The notes beneath the pieces were generated by a model. The model had not been told where the DNA came from. It was given only the letters and a program-made list of their open reading frames with translations, and did not search any database. A DNA stretch of 64,000 bases, from the NCBI GenBank assembly GCA_959347315.1, contig OY365809.1, positions 2,071,306-2,135,305 on the forward strand, given 5' to 3'. The DNA comes from Bimastos eiseni (lineage: Eukaryota; Annelida; Clitellata; Crassiclitellata; Lumbricidae). Both the position numbers and the translations under genes were made by a program. Below, piece after piece: positions 1 through 11,283 of the stretch (position 1 is its first letter; each line of letters opens with the position of its first letter).

Positions 1-267
1 ATAATTGTATGGTTAAGACTCAACGTTTTTGCAACATCTTTTAGCTGTAAGTATGACATTAACCAGCACACAGAAAATTATTTAGACGGAAGCTTTACCT
101 AATAAAATTTGGATTCTGGGTTGAACCATACCCAAAAGATGTTGTATCGCGTCCATTGAATAACTTGCTTTTAAATTGTATGTCTTAAATCTCCAAATAC
201 AACTTCCAATTTTTAAAATTCAAAAATCGAGTTATCTTCAGAACCATTAATACCACTCTGATTAGGC

Positions 268-368
268 AATATGTAATGCAATGTAATGTAATGTTATGTA
301 ATGCAGTGTAATATAATGTGATGTAATGCAGTGTAATGTAATGCAGTGTAATGTAACGTAATTTAATG
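268..368. repeat. ATGTAATG-type short tandem repeat
   Basis: Degenerate runs of TGTAATG/TGCAGTG units. The same ATGTAATG motif forms the 3' tail of several retroelements in this window, so this may be the tail of an insertion whose body is not recognisable. Confidence 0.7.
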
Positions 369-1130
369 GATCACTTATATGGAACCACTCAAGTCAGAGG
401 CGCTCACGACTCAACACAAAGCAAAATAGAAAAGGGAAGTCTTCAAGCGCTTCCGGAAGGCAGCAGAGAAAGAGAGAGAGAAGCTCCTTCCGAAGAGGAA
501 AAGAGAGGCTGTTCCAGCCGGTGGGACCCACGTAGGCTAAGCTCCTGGATTGGGCCGTGTATATATAATATGAAGAGGCACTATTTATAATAATGGCAAA
601 TGTTTATAATATCGCGACTGATTAAAATTATGGTGCTCTAGAAAACAGAGATTGGTTAAATGCGATGCAGTACTAATATAAGTATTAGCAAATTACCAAA
701 AATCAACTTCTGCATGATGACATTCCGTCAAACTGTAAGATCGATTTCACAGTTAGCCTTCTTTAAACACCTTTGACGCAATATATTCATTTGTTCTATC
801 AAGCTTATTATAGCTCAAATCAAACTCCCACAATATTGCGTCCGGAATTTTCGTAAATTCAATGAATAAAGGCATTGCGGACTCCGCAACTGTCTGCACT
901 CTGACAGTGTCAGACTCGAGTCCAGATAAAGAAGGAGGGCGACACAATGATATGTTTTCTCACTGTGTCGTTATTTATTTAGCTCATGCACAACGCACTG
1001 AGCCATTTAACAGCAAGCTCATGGCCAGAGGGCCAGTCAGATAGTACAGCCACGAGGGAATGGATCGATATGTCAGCTACGGACCACTCGGAACTCCAGG
1101 CTGAAAGAGCTGACATGTCCGCCGCTGGCA
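369..1130. other. No recognisable gene
   Basis: Only short open frames without recognisable domains. A purine-rich patch lies near 465-510. I see nothing supportable here. Confidence 0.5.
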
Positions 1131-1134
1131 GACG

Positions 1135-1705
1135 ATGGGTGGGACTTTAGCTAAATGTCTACGATAGATCGAAGTTCGTATACCAATTGTAATTGTTTGC
1201 ATAACAATGGCTTCATGTTGTTTATATTTCAGATAATCTCCAAGCTCCTTAGATTTCTTCATTTTATTCCTATGTTCATTTCTTTTATAAATAGCTTCTG
1301 AACATTTATCATTCCAATACGGCAATGGTTTCAATTTCTTTGTTTTTTATTATTATTTGTACTATTAGTTTTTTTTAAAAGGTATCACTTGTTTAGCTGT
1401 ATCAGTAATACATTGCACTATAGTATCATACTTATTATCTATGCTTTGATTATCCAAAATTTCAGTTGTTAAAGCTAATTTAGTATTTTCCTAATATTCT
1501 TTCCAATTAGCTTTATTTAATTTCCATACATGCATACTCAAATTATTTTCAATAATTATTTCTTCATTATTTCTTTATATTAGTTAAACATGCAAAATGA
1601 TCAGAACCCATGTTATAATTAGTAACTCTATGTGTTGCATTTAAAGCTAAATCTTGTGAAAGTGAAGTATCTTTTACTATAATAGTGTCAGTGGACAACA
1701 TTTTA
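1135..1705 (-). pseudogene. LINE remnant: end of endonuclease plus linker
   Basis: On the minus strand the translation runs from the end of an apurinic endonuclease domain (a STDTIIV block, then NMGSDHFAC, the terminal SDH motif) into the linker that precedes reverse transcriptase (PLPYWNDKC, followed by a Lys/Arg-rich helix). The first part (about 1700-1340) is broken by several stops and small frameshifts; the linker (about 1334-1200) is open. The PYWN..C linker is typical of non-LTR elements that also carry RNase H, so this may be the same family as the RNase H piece at about 5.1-5.8 kb, in opposite orientation. Confidence 0.65.
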
Positions 1706-1785
1706 TTAGTGTCTAAATTAGAGCGCCATGCTCAGTTTGATGCGCAAATACAAAATTATATGAATAATGGCTGCACGTTTGGTTG

Positions 1786-1895
1786 GTAAGTTGCAATTCA
1801 ACGACACTGTGTGATAACAGAGATTACTTGCGTCGCCCTTCTCTTTTAACAGGGCTTGGGTCTGGCACTGCTGGACTGCAAGCAGTTGTAGGGTC
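1786..1895 (+). repeat. Interspersed repeat containing GACACTGTGTGAT
   Basis: About 110 bp beginning with a GTTGGTAAGTTGCA-like block followed by CGACACTGTGTGATAA and a CGTCGCCCTTCTC stretch. Three further copies lie side by side at about 59955-60345. It has no coding potential. Confidence 0.55.
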
Positions 1896-2212
1896 ATTGA
1901 ATACAAATAATGGTCTATGTTTTGACACAGCGTCGATATAAATAACAGTTATCCAGTAATACTGTGAGTGTTAGAAAACGCCAGTTCCAAGCATTGAGAA
2001 ACGAAGAGCGAGACTGTTCCTCTTTCCTATGACTCCTTCGTTTAACTGAGACTAGTGCCGGGGTATAAAGACACATAGACACTGAACCACAATTCGTGAT
2101 ATAAAACGTCATTGCGCTTATTTTATTATTAATATTTTAAGGTGTCTAAATGTTGAAATCAGGAGCAGAGCGACGCATCTCTATAATATGACACATAACA
2201 GTTAAGTAGCTA

Positions 2213-2736
2213 GGTAAGACTGAAGATTTTACCCCAGCACCAAATGCTACCAAACGTTACCGGCTGATACCTGAGACCCTTTGCATTTATATGCGATCAA
2301 CCGTTATTGACGCTAACGATCCGCCGATTTTATACTAATTCTTTTTATTTAAAAACTCATTGAAAAAACAGTGGCCACCACCATGTTTACGCGATCACGC
2401 GATCACTGACCATGCAGAAGTGTATTATTGATACACTCAGATTTAAATTTTTTTAAGCAAAAAGTATCTCTTCCATCTCCATATCGGATGCCTTTCAGTT
2501 GCGCTTACTCATTAAATAAAAAGCACAAGAACAAGATCAGATGTTGTTTGACGCGTAAACATAATGGTAGCGAGTGTTTTTTCAATGAGTTTTTAAATAA
2601 TTAAAAAATTGCATAAAATCGGCGGATCGTTGGCGTCAATAACGGTTGATCGCTTATGAATGCCAAAGGGTCAGGTATCAGCTGGTAACGTCGTTTGGTA
2701 GCATTTGGTGCTTGGGGTAAAATTTTCAGTCTTGCC
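2213..2736. mobile_element. hAT-like MITE with long TIRs and 8-bp TSD
   Basis: Two arms of about 185 bp (2213-2400 and about 2550-2736) are near-perfect reverse complements, beginning GGTAAGACTGAA on the left and GGCAAGACTGAA on the complement of the right. The element is flanked by the direct repeat AGTAGCTA (2205-2212 and 2737-2744). An 8-bp target duplication is characteristic of hAT elements. There is no transposase inside, so it is non-autonomous. Confidence 0.85.
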
Positions 2737-2744
2737 AGTAGCTA

Positions 2745-4437
2745 TACAGCACCATGAATATTGTATGTTGTATATTATATTGTGTCTCTTTTAAGAAAGA
2801 TCCTTGAGCTGAAAACATATTGAGCAAAGCGTTGCATGTTGGACGTTTTATATTGTTGGTTGGTTGGTTAGTTATTTGAAGTTTGGCACTGAAAGCAGTG
2901 TGTGATTATGGCCTTAGGTTCTTCTCTTTGGAATCCAGCTTATAATAAACTGTTTTCTTGTGTATCTATAGTTTCACTTTATAACAATTCAGAGGTGTCT
3001 TATTGGCAGCGACATATCCATTTTGATGGACAGATCCGAAGTTTAACGATATCTTATGGCTACAAAGTACCAGAGCCATCGACATCGACAGAAATTTTAA
3101 CAAAATTGCCAAGTGTAATGAATGAATAATTGTAACGCATTACTCAAAATTTATACTTTCAATCAATCAATCAAAAAACTTGATATAGTGCCGCTTTAAG
3201 ATATTTACTTAGAGGCGCTCTATGATATGATAGGTACGGTCCCTATGCTCATCATAAGTTGTTTACCGTCGACATTACATTATATATATATATATATATA
3301 ATTACATATATAGTTATATATATAGTTACAATTATTCAGTATGTTTAAAGTCGTGAGCAGCATAAATCGCATGAATCATAAATAGTGCGACAAATAGGTA
3401 TTCATAGAACGTAAAATAAATGATTTAAAGGTGTCTAATGAGAAGTACATGTTCAAGTGATAAATCGTCAATTATTTAATTGCATATTTCGGAAACAGGC
3501 GATTTTATGGAGTTTTTTTGTCCTTCCGAATTTTGCTTTGTTGATTTAATTTGTTGTTAAACATTGGAATACATTGTAAGTTTCTCATCACGAATTACTT
3601 AAAGGACATTACTATGTAAGCCTAATTGTGCTAAGTCTAAATGTCTGTTCATTGTTGTGAGATGCGTGTACAACATAGTCGCCACCCATATCAAAGTACA
3701 ACCGATGATCCAGGCAAATCTGTTCCTCTGATCTTTTTCCGTCCAATCTGGTGATATCCTTGATTGCCAGGTTGTCAGCTGTATTTGAGGCTGCAGTGGA
3801 TGAGATCATTGAGGTTTGTAAGTATGGTCTATCGAGCGAATCAACGTTATGGTGTAGTTACAGATCGTCGCCAACGGCCTTTGAAGACATAGGTCAAACG
3901 TGTATGCTTGAACACTTTTAAAACGTCTTAATCAAAAATTATAATGCTTATCATTAGCTCAGTAGAATATTAGAGTGGTCAGGCGTGGAATAATTGGCTG
4001 GTTAGTTGCAGTTTCACGACACTTTGTGATAAGTTAGATAACAAAGTTAAAGGTGTTTTAGCAAAAATTCAACAAGAATTGGATTCAACTGTTTAATGTA
4101 TGTTAATAATACGAAGTTCCTTGGTTGGAGATGTGGCATTTATTGCATTGTGCTGCAATGTATTTTACCGCTTCCATTACTCTTCTCCCATTGCCTAATG
4201 AAGAGGTGACTATATAAAAGGGTTGGATTTCTCAAGGCGTCTTAGTTTAGTGAATTGCCTCATCTTCTTTCTTTTTGAAGCGACTTCGGGTTCCAAGTGA
4301 TCTTTCATATTATTAGCCCTGTCTTAGCAGACTGATTGTCCTAAATCTGAATGACCAGAATAAGCGCTTGTCCTTCGTAAAGACGTTTACTGTTTGGTTT
4401 TTTCAGTATAACGACATTGAATGATAGGCTGATAGGG
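2745..4437. other. No recognisable gene; AT-rich with a TA repeat
   Basis: Contains a short TA microsatellite (3280-3324) and a fragment near 3183-3225 resembling the reverse complement of the GGCGCTATATAAAT retroelement tail seen elsewhere. Short open frames at 2902-3129 and 3612-3809 show no recognisable domain. Confidence 0.5.
3280..3324. repeat. TA microsatellite
   Basis: Pure TA run followed by imperfect TATAG units. Confidence 0.9.
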
Positions 4438-4745
4438 TGCGCCGACAAAATGGCGCAGACATAACGGCGCAAAAATGAACTAAAGAATAAAAGTTTATAG
4501 TAGTTTAATAGTGAAGCAACAAAAATAAATACTAAAGTATATAGCCTATCGAAATAACTGAGTATCTTCATAAAGTGTTATAGTTCGTAGTTCATTAGTT
4601 CCATTTGTGTGTATTTTTTTCATCAATCCCTCTTTTATTTAAGCATAATTCTTTCCTTCAATATGACCATATGACCGGGCGGCATTATTTGACTGCTAAT
4701 AAGCTAACAATCTGTGCCGTATTGTCTGCGCCGTTTGTCGGGGTA
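4438..4745. mobile_element. Small inverted-repeat element with GCGCC ends
   Basis: The left arm (TGCGCCGACAAAATGGCGCA) and the complement of the right arm (TACCCCGACAAACGGCGCA) match over about 35 bp with small gaps. About 240 bp of AT-rich sequence lies between. A further partial arm follows at about 4752-4780. No clear target duplication was found, so the exact ends are uncertain. Confidence 0.6.
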
Positions 4746-4896
4746 CTTTGAATTGCGCCGTTCTGTCTGCGTGGTTTTGTTCATCCTGCGTAGAACTGCG
4801 TGTGGTGTCTAATTAAAGTCTAATATTTGTCATTGTATTTGGGGTTTGACTATATATGTCATTCGGTTATTTTCCGTTATTTTCGGTTTTCCGTTA

Positions 4897-4897
<1 letters not shown>

Positions 4898-4960
<63 letters not shown>
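4898..4960. repeat. AT microsatellite
   Basis: About 31 AT units. An open frame running through it (Ile-Tyr repeat) is an artefact. Confidence 0.95.
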
Positions 4961-4965
<5 letters not shown>

Positions 4966-5124
4966 CATAAATTTAAAGCAAATTTCACTAAATATTGCAA
5001 AAGGCAAAAGGCTACAATCGGAGTGAGCTTGTAAACATCTTTAAATTGCGTCTTTCTTGTGTTATATATCTGCCATGTAATGACATTTCTGAATATTTCT
5101 ACAACTTTTTATGTGCAATCTTTG

Positions 5125-5797
5125 CAGTTCCATAGTACATTTAGAATTGCAGATGATTCCTCGATTTATTCAGGTGAATTGACAGCCATTATTGAGGCAG
5201 TTAAATGGATTATTGAAAATGAAAATACGACTAAATACATCATATTCACTGATTCACTAAGCGTTGCTACATCTGTAAAAGAAAATAGATGTGATGCAAC
5301 ACTCATTTATTTCTGGAATTTCTGGATAGTGTCAATAAACTAAAGCATTGTAATATTCTTGTTGCGTGGATCCCTAGTCATATCGGTTTATCTGGAAATG
5401 AAATGGCAGACATTTTTGCAAAGAAGGGACTAGAAATACATGAGATTAATTCGAAAAATTATTTAGAGTTAAAAGAAATGAAGTCTTTAGTAAAGAATTA
5501 TGTTATTAATAAATGGCAAATAGAATATAATTGTGAACCAAAAGGAAAATTCTATAAATCTATCCAGCCTTTAGTATCCACGGACATAAAACATATGAAT
5601 TTTATAAAGAAGCGTGAAGTTCAAATTACCAGACTCTGATTTTCCAAATACTAACTAATAAATGGTTGAAAACTATAGGTAAGAGCCCAACTGATTTATG
5701 CCCTCAATGTCAGATGACTGAAACAGTTGATCATATATTGCTTGCTTGCAAGGAAAATGACTTATCAAATTTACTAATTAAGTTACGTGCAGAATAA
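5125..5797 (+). pseudogene. LINE remnant: RNase H domain and C-terminal zinc knuckle
   Basis: The conceptual protein shows RNase H landmarks: SGELTAIIEAVKW with the catalytic Glu, FTDSLSV with the catalytic Asp, then after a frameshift near 5340 AWIPSHIGLSGNEMAD with the His and last Asp. A second frameshift near 5635 leads to a tail CPQCQMTETVDHILLAC, the Cys/His knuckle that ends RNase H-bearing non-LTR elements. No reverse transcriptase is found upstream, so this is a 5'-truncated decayed copy, plausibly I-clade-like. Confidence 0.75.
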
Positions 5798-6468
5798 AGG
5801 TGGATTATGCTGTTACGAATATATTATCTACTCGATAAATATATATTGAGGTATAAAACATATTAACGATAATAAATAATAGAAAGATTATTTTAAATTG
5901 ATGAGTTCAAGTAAATAGTTGAATAATATTCAATAATAAATTATGTAATTTCAATATCCAGACTTGTATCTTTGTTTATGGAACTAAATATGGTTATTGC
6001 AGTTGCATACTGGATATTGGAAAAACCATTTTATAAACTATTTTAAACACCAACAATTGGACACAACATATAAATTGGATTGTTTTGTAGTGATGAATGA
6101 ATTATTTATTACTGATACTTTAGTTGTTAAGTTGATATTTATTCGTTTATTTTGTAATCCTGAATGTCTGGATTTATTATTATTCCTTTGGTTGTTATGT
6201 TGTTTTGAATTATTGAATATTGTCTATAATCCTAAACTATAAATGATGTACTGTTAATATTGAATATTACCTGTCAACAATATATAGATAGTTTGACATT
6301 GATGTTATGAAATTGTTTTGATGCTCTGTAAATAAGATGGAAAAAACCTTCATGGAAAAAAACTGAAATAAGAAAAGAACCGATACAGTCAAAAAAGAGC
6401 CTTCACGAACAAAGAAAGAAGCCATATGGCCACATGAATAAATTATACATATGTATGTTTGTACATTG

Positions 6469-6504
<36 letters not shown>

Positions 6505-7030
6505 CAATATGTATGTTTATCAATGTAGGAATAAAATGTAATAATCATTTATATGTTATGAAATATCTACAACAACCATATGTCGAATATTTCTGTCTCA
6601 GCAACCAGTCATGCAGAAATGGAATCAACAACAAAAGGAAGAAAGAAAACAGAAAGACAAAAGAAAGAAAGACAACATAAAGATAAAAGATTAAAACTAT
6701 TTACGAAATTGAACTGAAATGTAACAAATTCTGAAGACGTCAACAGCCTGTGTTGCTATAAGATGTTGTTAAACTGTTGAATAATACTAATTTCTGAATA
6801 TTCGGTCGCCAGTTGTTTCTAAACTGCCATCATCTTAACTATTATATGCAGAAAAGTCAATATCTCTGTACCAACACATTTCGCAACAGTTCGCTCTCTG
6901 GTTTTACTCCAGTAATGAATGCATTGATCTGTTGTCTGTGCATCCAATCATTCAAAAATTAATTGTTAAGAAAATAAGAGGTGTGAAACTTTTATAAATT
7001 GCCTAGAAAAACACAGATATTTGTGGTAAA
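5798..7030. other. No recognisable gene
   Basis: Very AT-rich, with a TA microsatellite at about 6472-6500. Nothing supportable as coding. Confidence 0.55.
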
Positions 7031-7044
7031 TCAGGGCTTAAAGT

Positions 7045-7125
7045 GTGCCTGGACGGTCAAGGACGGCGTCCAGGCACTTATTTTGAAGGCAGGACGCCGT
7101 CCTGCCACGTATTTGGCCAGCTGAC
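7045..7125. repeat. GC-rich hairpins in AT-rich surroundings
   Basis: GTGCCTGGAC (7045-7054) pairs with GTCCAGGCAC (7068-7077). It is followed by GCAGGACG/CGTCCTGC and a third GACGCCGTCC unit. The shared word GGACGGCGTCC suggests the end of a small inverted-repeat transposon. Confidence 0.6.
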
Positions 7126-7129
7126 GCCG

Positions 7130-8080
7130 TCCATGAGCGTTCATGCAACAGTGCAATTCCTCTGTAATGCCCACGTTATTATCAACAGGAAAAAGAGGAG
7201 AAAAAAATTTCCCGCTTCGCGCGTTTGCACATTTTATTTTTCCAACTTTCGAAACGATGCCGGCGCCACTGGCCCGTTGTCGACAATTTCAAAAGGGAAA
7301 GCAATTCTCTGTAGGCCTACGCTTTTTGTTCATCAACCATTATTTAGTAGTCAACACGACCAATCAAGGAACTTCGTATCATCACCATACCATCGAGCTG
7401 TTGAATTTGATGTACTTTTTATATAAATTTCATAGATGTAGTGCTAGGCCTATTATAATATCCTAGTGAAACGTTCTGAAGGTGTGCAAACACTCACGTC
7501 GATTGCATGTTGGAATATATGCGTGCCCCTATACGTTTCTTATTATAAATTTATAATTAATGCGAACGGGATCGAAAATTTCAATTGAAATTATGAATAC
7601 GGAGTGCGAAAATCATACGACAACAACGGCTAATCGCAGTCACGAAAAAGTATTTATATAACGCCACTCTCAGTCAGAGGCGCTAGCAACCGGGACCAGT
7701 ATTTTATTGACGAAGATAAGGTTAAAGAAGTTGGTCCAAAGAGAATGAGGCAGTCAATTCCAGATTAAGGGACAAAACAGTGGCCAAGTTCCTGTACTGA
7801 GCCGCTGAAGAACGCGTCCCTCGGAGTTCCATTAATTCTGTCGAATGCATGTTGCTTTTATATTCCAAAGTTTACGTCGATTTGCGACGTCACAGCCCAT
7901 TGATTAAATTTCTGAAGGAATATGTAAATATGATGCAATTAAATAAATTCATATAGTCACCAAAAACTAATTAAAGGTGTTTAATGAACATCTTACTATG
8001 TCACTGTCGAATCCATCGTTTTCTATAGTGAGTGCTCTTTCGTATATATTCTTGTTTCGACGAATTAGGATTGCCATGGC
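7130..8080. other. No recognisable gene
   Basis: Overlapping open frames at 7043-7466 have no recognisable domain. About 7650-7695 resembles the reverse complement of the local retroelement tail (TTTATATAACGCC, then AGAGGCGCT). Confidence 0.45.
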
Positions 8081-8084
8081 AGAA

Positions 8085-8204
8085 ACAACACCACTACCAC
8101 CATCACAACCACCACCTCCACCACTATCACAACCACCACAACCACCATCTCCACCACCATCACAACCTCCACCACCATCACAACCACCACCACCACCACC
8201 ACCA
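8085..8204. repeat. CAC/CAT trinucleotide repeat
   Basis: Imperfect ACC/ATC triplets. Long frames here (poly-Pro, poly-His, poly-Gly) are repeat artefacts. Confidence 0.9.
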
Positions 8205-8558
8205 ATGCTATGTAGGAGGCGGCACAGGTGTGTACTAACGTGGCGTCTCACTTGGGAAAGTGTTTCCCGCCTGACCAGGGAATCAGAGTTGCACCATTGG
8301 GCCTTTTACCGTCCGACCTGAAGATAAGGACTTGCTATTCTATTTTGGCCCTGAAGCTGCATGCTGAAGAGCCGCGGGGTTCACCAACCCCTCTACTGGC
8401 TGTCCCAGGTGTTCCCCGAGCTAACGGCGACGAATTCGACAAAATAGGTGTAAAAGTGTGCAAATGCATGAGCGGACAGACAGACACAAGCACAGAACCT
8501 AGATATACATGTATCTTCAACTTTTCCTCATCTTCCTATTCCTTAGTGTTCTTCCTTG

Positions 8559-8800
8559 CTCTTCTTCTTCTTCTTATTCTTCTTCTTCTTCTTCTTCTTC
8601 TTCTTCTTCTTCTTCTTCTTCTTCTTCTTCTTCTTCTTCTTCTTCTTCTTCTTCTTCTTCTTCTTCTTCTTCTTCTTCTTCTTCTTCTTCTTCTTCTTCT
8701 TCTTCTTCTTCTTCTTCTTCTTCTTCTTCTTCTTCTTCTTCTTCTTCTTCTTCTTCTTCTTCTTCTTCTTCTTCTTCTTCTTCTTCTTCTTCTTCTTCTT
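8559..8800. repeat. CTT microsatellite
   Basis: Nearly pure CTT for about 240 bp running directly into an assembly gap. Its true length is unknown. Confidence 0.97.
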
Positions 8801-9000
8801 NNNNNNNNNNNNNNNNNNNNNNNNNNNNNNNNNNNNNNNNNNNNNNNNNNNNNNNNNNNNNNNNNNNNNNNNNNNNNNNNNNNNNNNNNNNNNNNNNNNN
8901 NNNNNNNNNNNNNNNNNNNNNNNNNNNNNNNNNNNNNNNNNNNNNNNNNNNNNNNNNNNNNNNNNNNNNNNNNNNNNNNNNNNNNNNNNNNNNNNNNNNN
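8801..9000. other. Assembly gap (200 N)
   Basis: Exactly 200 undetermined bases following the CTT tract; probably a nominal gap size. Confidence 0.99.
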
Positions 9001-9002
9001 AG

Positions 9003-9110
9003 AGGTTAAGCAAACTAAGTCGCTAACACTTAATACCGATGGCTGACTCAGAGCAAGGTTGATGGAAGCTCGCTAATTCGTCTTCTTCTTATTCGCCAGG
9101 AGGCGTCGAA
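9003..9110. repeat. Short interspersed repeat
   Basis: Resembles about 53090-53165: an AACACTT.ATACC.ATGGCTG core with a TTCTTC stretch downstream in both. No coding content. Confidence 0.4.
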
Positions 9111-9639
9111 AGCGAAGTCACCGCTGTGTCAAACGTGGCTTGTAATCACGGGCCTCTTAAGAAATATTATTACTTTATTATAAGAAATAAGCAATCGATT
9201 ATTTTTGATGAATGTTATTTTATTTGTCTAATTATTGACCCTCGGTTAAATATATTTTATTAAGTGTTTTCACATTAAAGGAAAAATATGCACAGATATT
9301 TTATATACGCGTGGGCCGTACCCGTTTTAGCGTTTTCCTGCATGCACAAATATTATCATTCCTGTTACTATGTATTGGTGCTATATAAATTTTTCAACAA
9401 TGTTTGGACGGGAAGTGAGTAACATCGCTTCCGTATGACTAAAATAAAGTTAATACAGATTTAAATAAGCAATTAATAGTTTTTGAATTATTATGATTAA
9501 ACAAATGATGATCATGGTTAATCGCTTACACAAGTATCGCAGAAAAATATAAAGACTGGAGTATGTTGGTTCAAATTTATGTACTGTCTTTGTGTAAAAA
9601 TAAAAATGTATTCTGGCTATCTATCCATATAATTTATGT

Positions 9640-10130
9640 AGCACCACTTCAAGATGGCCATTCAGGGATGTTCTAGATCCATGCACGACCTAAGAGAAAA
9701 GTTTATTGAAGGAACTAGACAGGTCCCGAGAGAGAGGGACGCAGCCCAGAGGAGAAAGACTGTCTAAACACCGAGTAAGCCCTATTCTGTTTGCAGTCAT
9801 AATGCATTGTGTTGACTACAAATGGTGGATGTAAAATGATCCATGATTGGAATAATAATTTAGAAGATGACAGAGAAAATGGTTGAGTAACTTGGATTAT
9901 ATAATGAGGGGAGACTCCCTATTAAGAACCTAAAGTGATGGTCGAATGGAGGGGAGATAAACAGACAAGAGGAAGACCGAGAGTGATGTCATTGGTACGG
10001 AGGGTTACAACAAGTTGAATGAAAGAGCTGGGAAGCTTGACGAATGGCAGCAGAGGGCCTTACCGTCTTCCGAGGTCATAGCTCATTTCTGCTTTTCCAG
10101 GTTATTGCATTTTAGTGTAATGTAATCAAA
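9640..10130. other. Possible very old LINE debris
   Basis: The plus strand contains a stretch translating to RGRPRVM-like and WQQRA-like fragments in different frames, reminiscent of the C-terminal end of some RT proteins. It is too decayed to be sure. The rest of 9110-10370 shows nothing recognisable. Confidence 0.25.
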
Positions 10131-10371
10131 CATTTATATAGCGCCCCTTGAAAGCTCCCCAATCTTTTGATGTCTTCCTTCCTCATGGTCGATGATTCTG
10201 TAACATGTGACAGGACACCAAAATAACCTTTAACAGTCGATTTGGGCCACCGAGAAAGGAGCCTTAACGTTCAAGCTGCGTATTTGTAAATAGTACTTGC
10301 ATCACTTTGAGAGGAAAGTACTGAATTGTCAGTAAAGGCAAATATAAGCATCTATTATTTAGATAATTAAA

Positions 10372-10412
10372 CAGACAGACAATTAAACAGACAGACAATT
10401 AAACAGACAGGC
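10372..10412. repeat. TTAAACAGACAGACAA minisatellite
   Basis: About 2.5 copies of a 16-bp unit. Confidence 0.8.
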
Positions 10413-10724
10413 TTGCATGCAGACAGAGAAAATACAAGTATGGTGTTCACATGACAGACGTCAATGCTAGAAACAGAGGCAGTGCGTCTTTGTATTGTAT
10501 CGAATATGTATTAGCGTAGCAAATAGTTAGTGGACATATATGTATATCATTGTGTATATATATATGTATGTATATATATGTAATTATTTTTGTATAATGC
10601 GGCATGCACGTCCGAATATGCTGTATACGCACAACGTACTATCTTGACGAATACAGACCTAAATAAGCATAACTGAATATGCATGCATATGAATATTCAT
10701 ATTATAGCTTTATCTTTATTTTAA

Positions 10725-10805
10725 TACTGGTAGTGATGTTACTCACTCCCCTGTAAAAATTGGTAAAAATTTATATAGCGCCCTTCAATAATTTTCAAGT
10801 AACCG
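10725..10805. repeat. Short copy of the ACTCACTCCC...TATATAGCGCC repeat
   Basis: Shares TTACTCACTCCC, AAAAATT and TTTATATAGCGCC with the units beginning at about 12456 and 14888. Truncated after about 80 bp. Confidence 0.6.
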
Positions 10806-11031
10806 ACGAAACATATATTACAAAACGGAAACAGTAAAAAAGGTTTAGTGAAGAGGCGACCAACTTTATCTAATCCACCAATAAAATTAACCAGTAAACT
10901 GCAGCTTAATATATCAAATTCACATAGGATAATTTTAGTTCAATATAATTTAAAATATTTTAAGATGTTAATATTTGCAATATGAAGTTATTCAGAAAAA
11001 CATGTTGTTGTTTCATTAAACAACGTGATAC

Positions 11032-11093
11032 AGCCACCTGGCGAGTAGCTACATAAGCATAATGGTTATATAGTTACTCGCTACGTGGCTATA
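11032..11093. repeat. Imperfect 60-bp palindrome
   Basis: AGCCACCTGGCGAGTAGCTA (11032-11051) pairs with about 11073-11093 (ACTCGCTACGTGGCT on the other arm), with a loop of about 20 nt. Function unknown. Confidence 0.6.
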
Positions 11094-11283
11094 TTTGCTA
11101 AAAGTTGCCGCGTAGAAACAACTGCAATTGTTATTGTAATCTCCAAACTTCTGACGCTTATTAACGAGTGCTGCACCTAGTCAGAGGGGTTGTCTAAAAG
11201 ATAAGTCCACCGAAGGTTCGAGTCTTCTAATTTATCATAAAAATGATAAACTTAAAAGATTATATATATGTATGTATAAATAA

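Noticed and set aside
7977..8321. Proline- or histidine-rich open frames
   Set aside because: They follow the CAC/CAT repeat. No similarity or splice context supports a gene.
8228..9046. Long open frames (poly-Leu, poly-Ser, poly-Phe, poly-Lys)
   Set aside because: Produced by the CTT microsatellite and the run of N.
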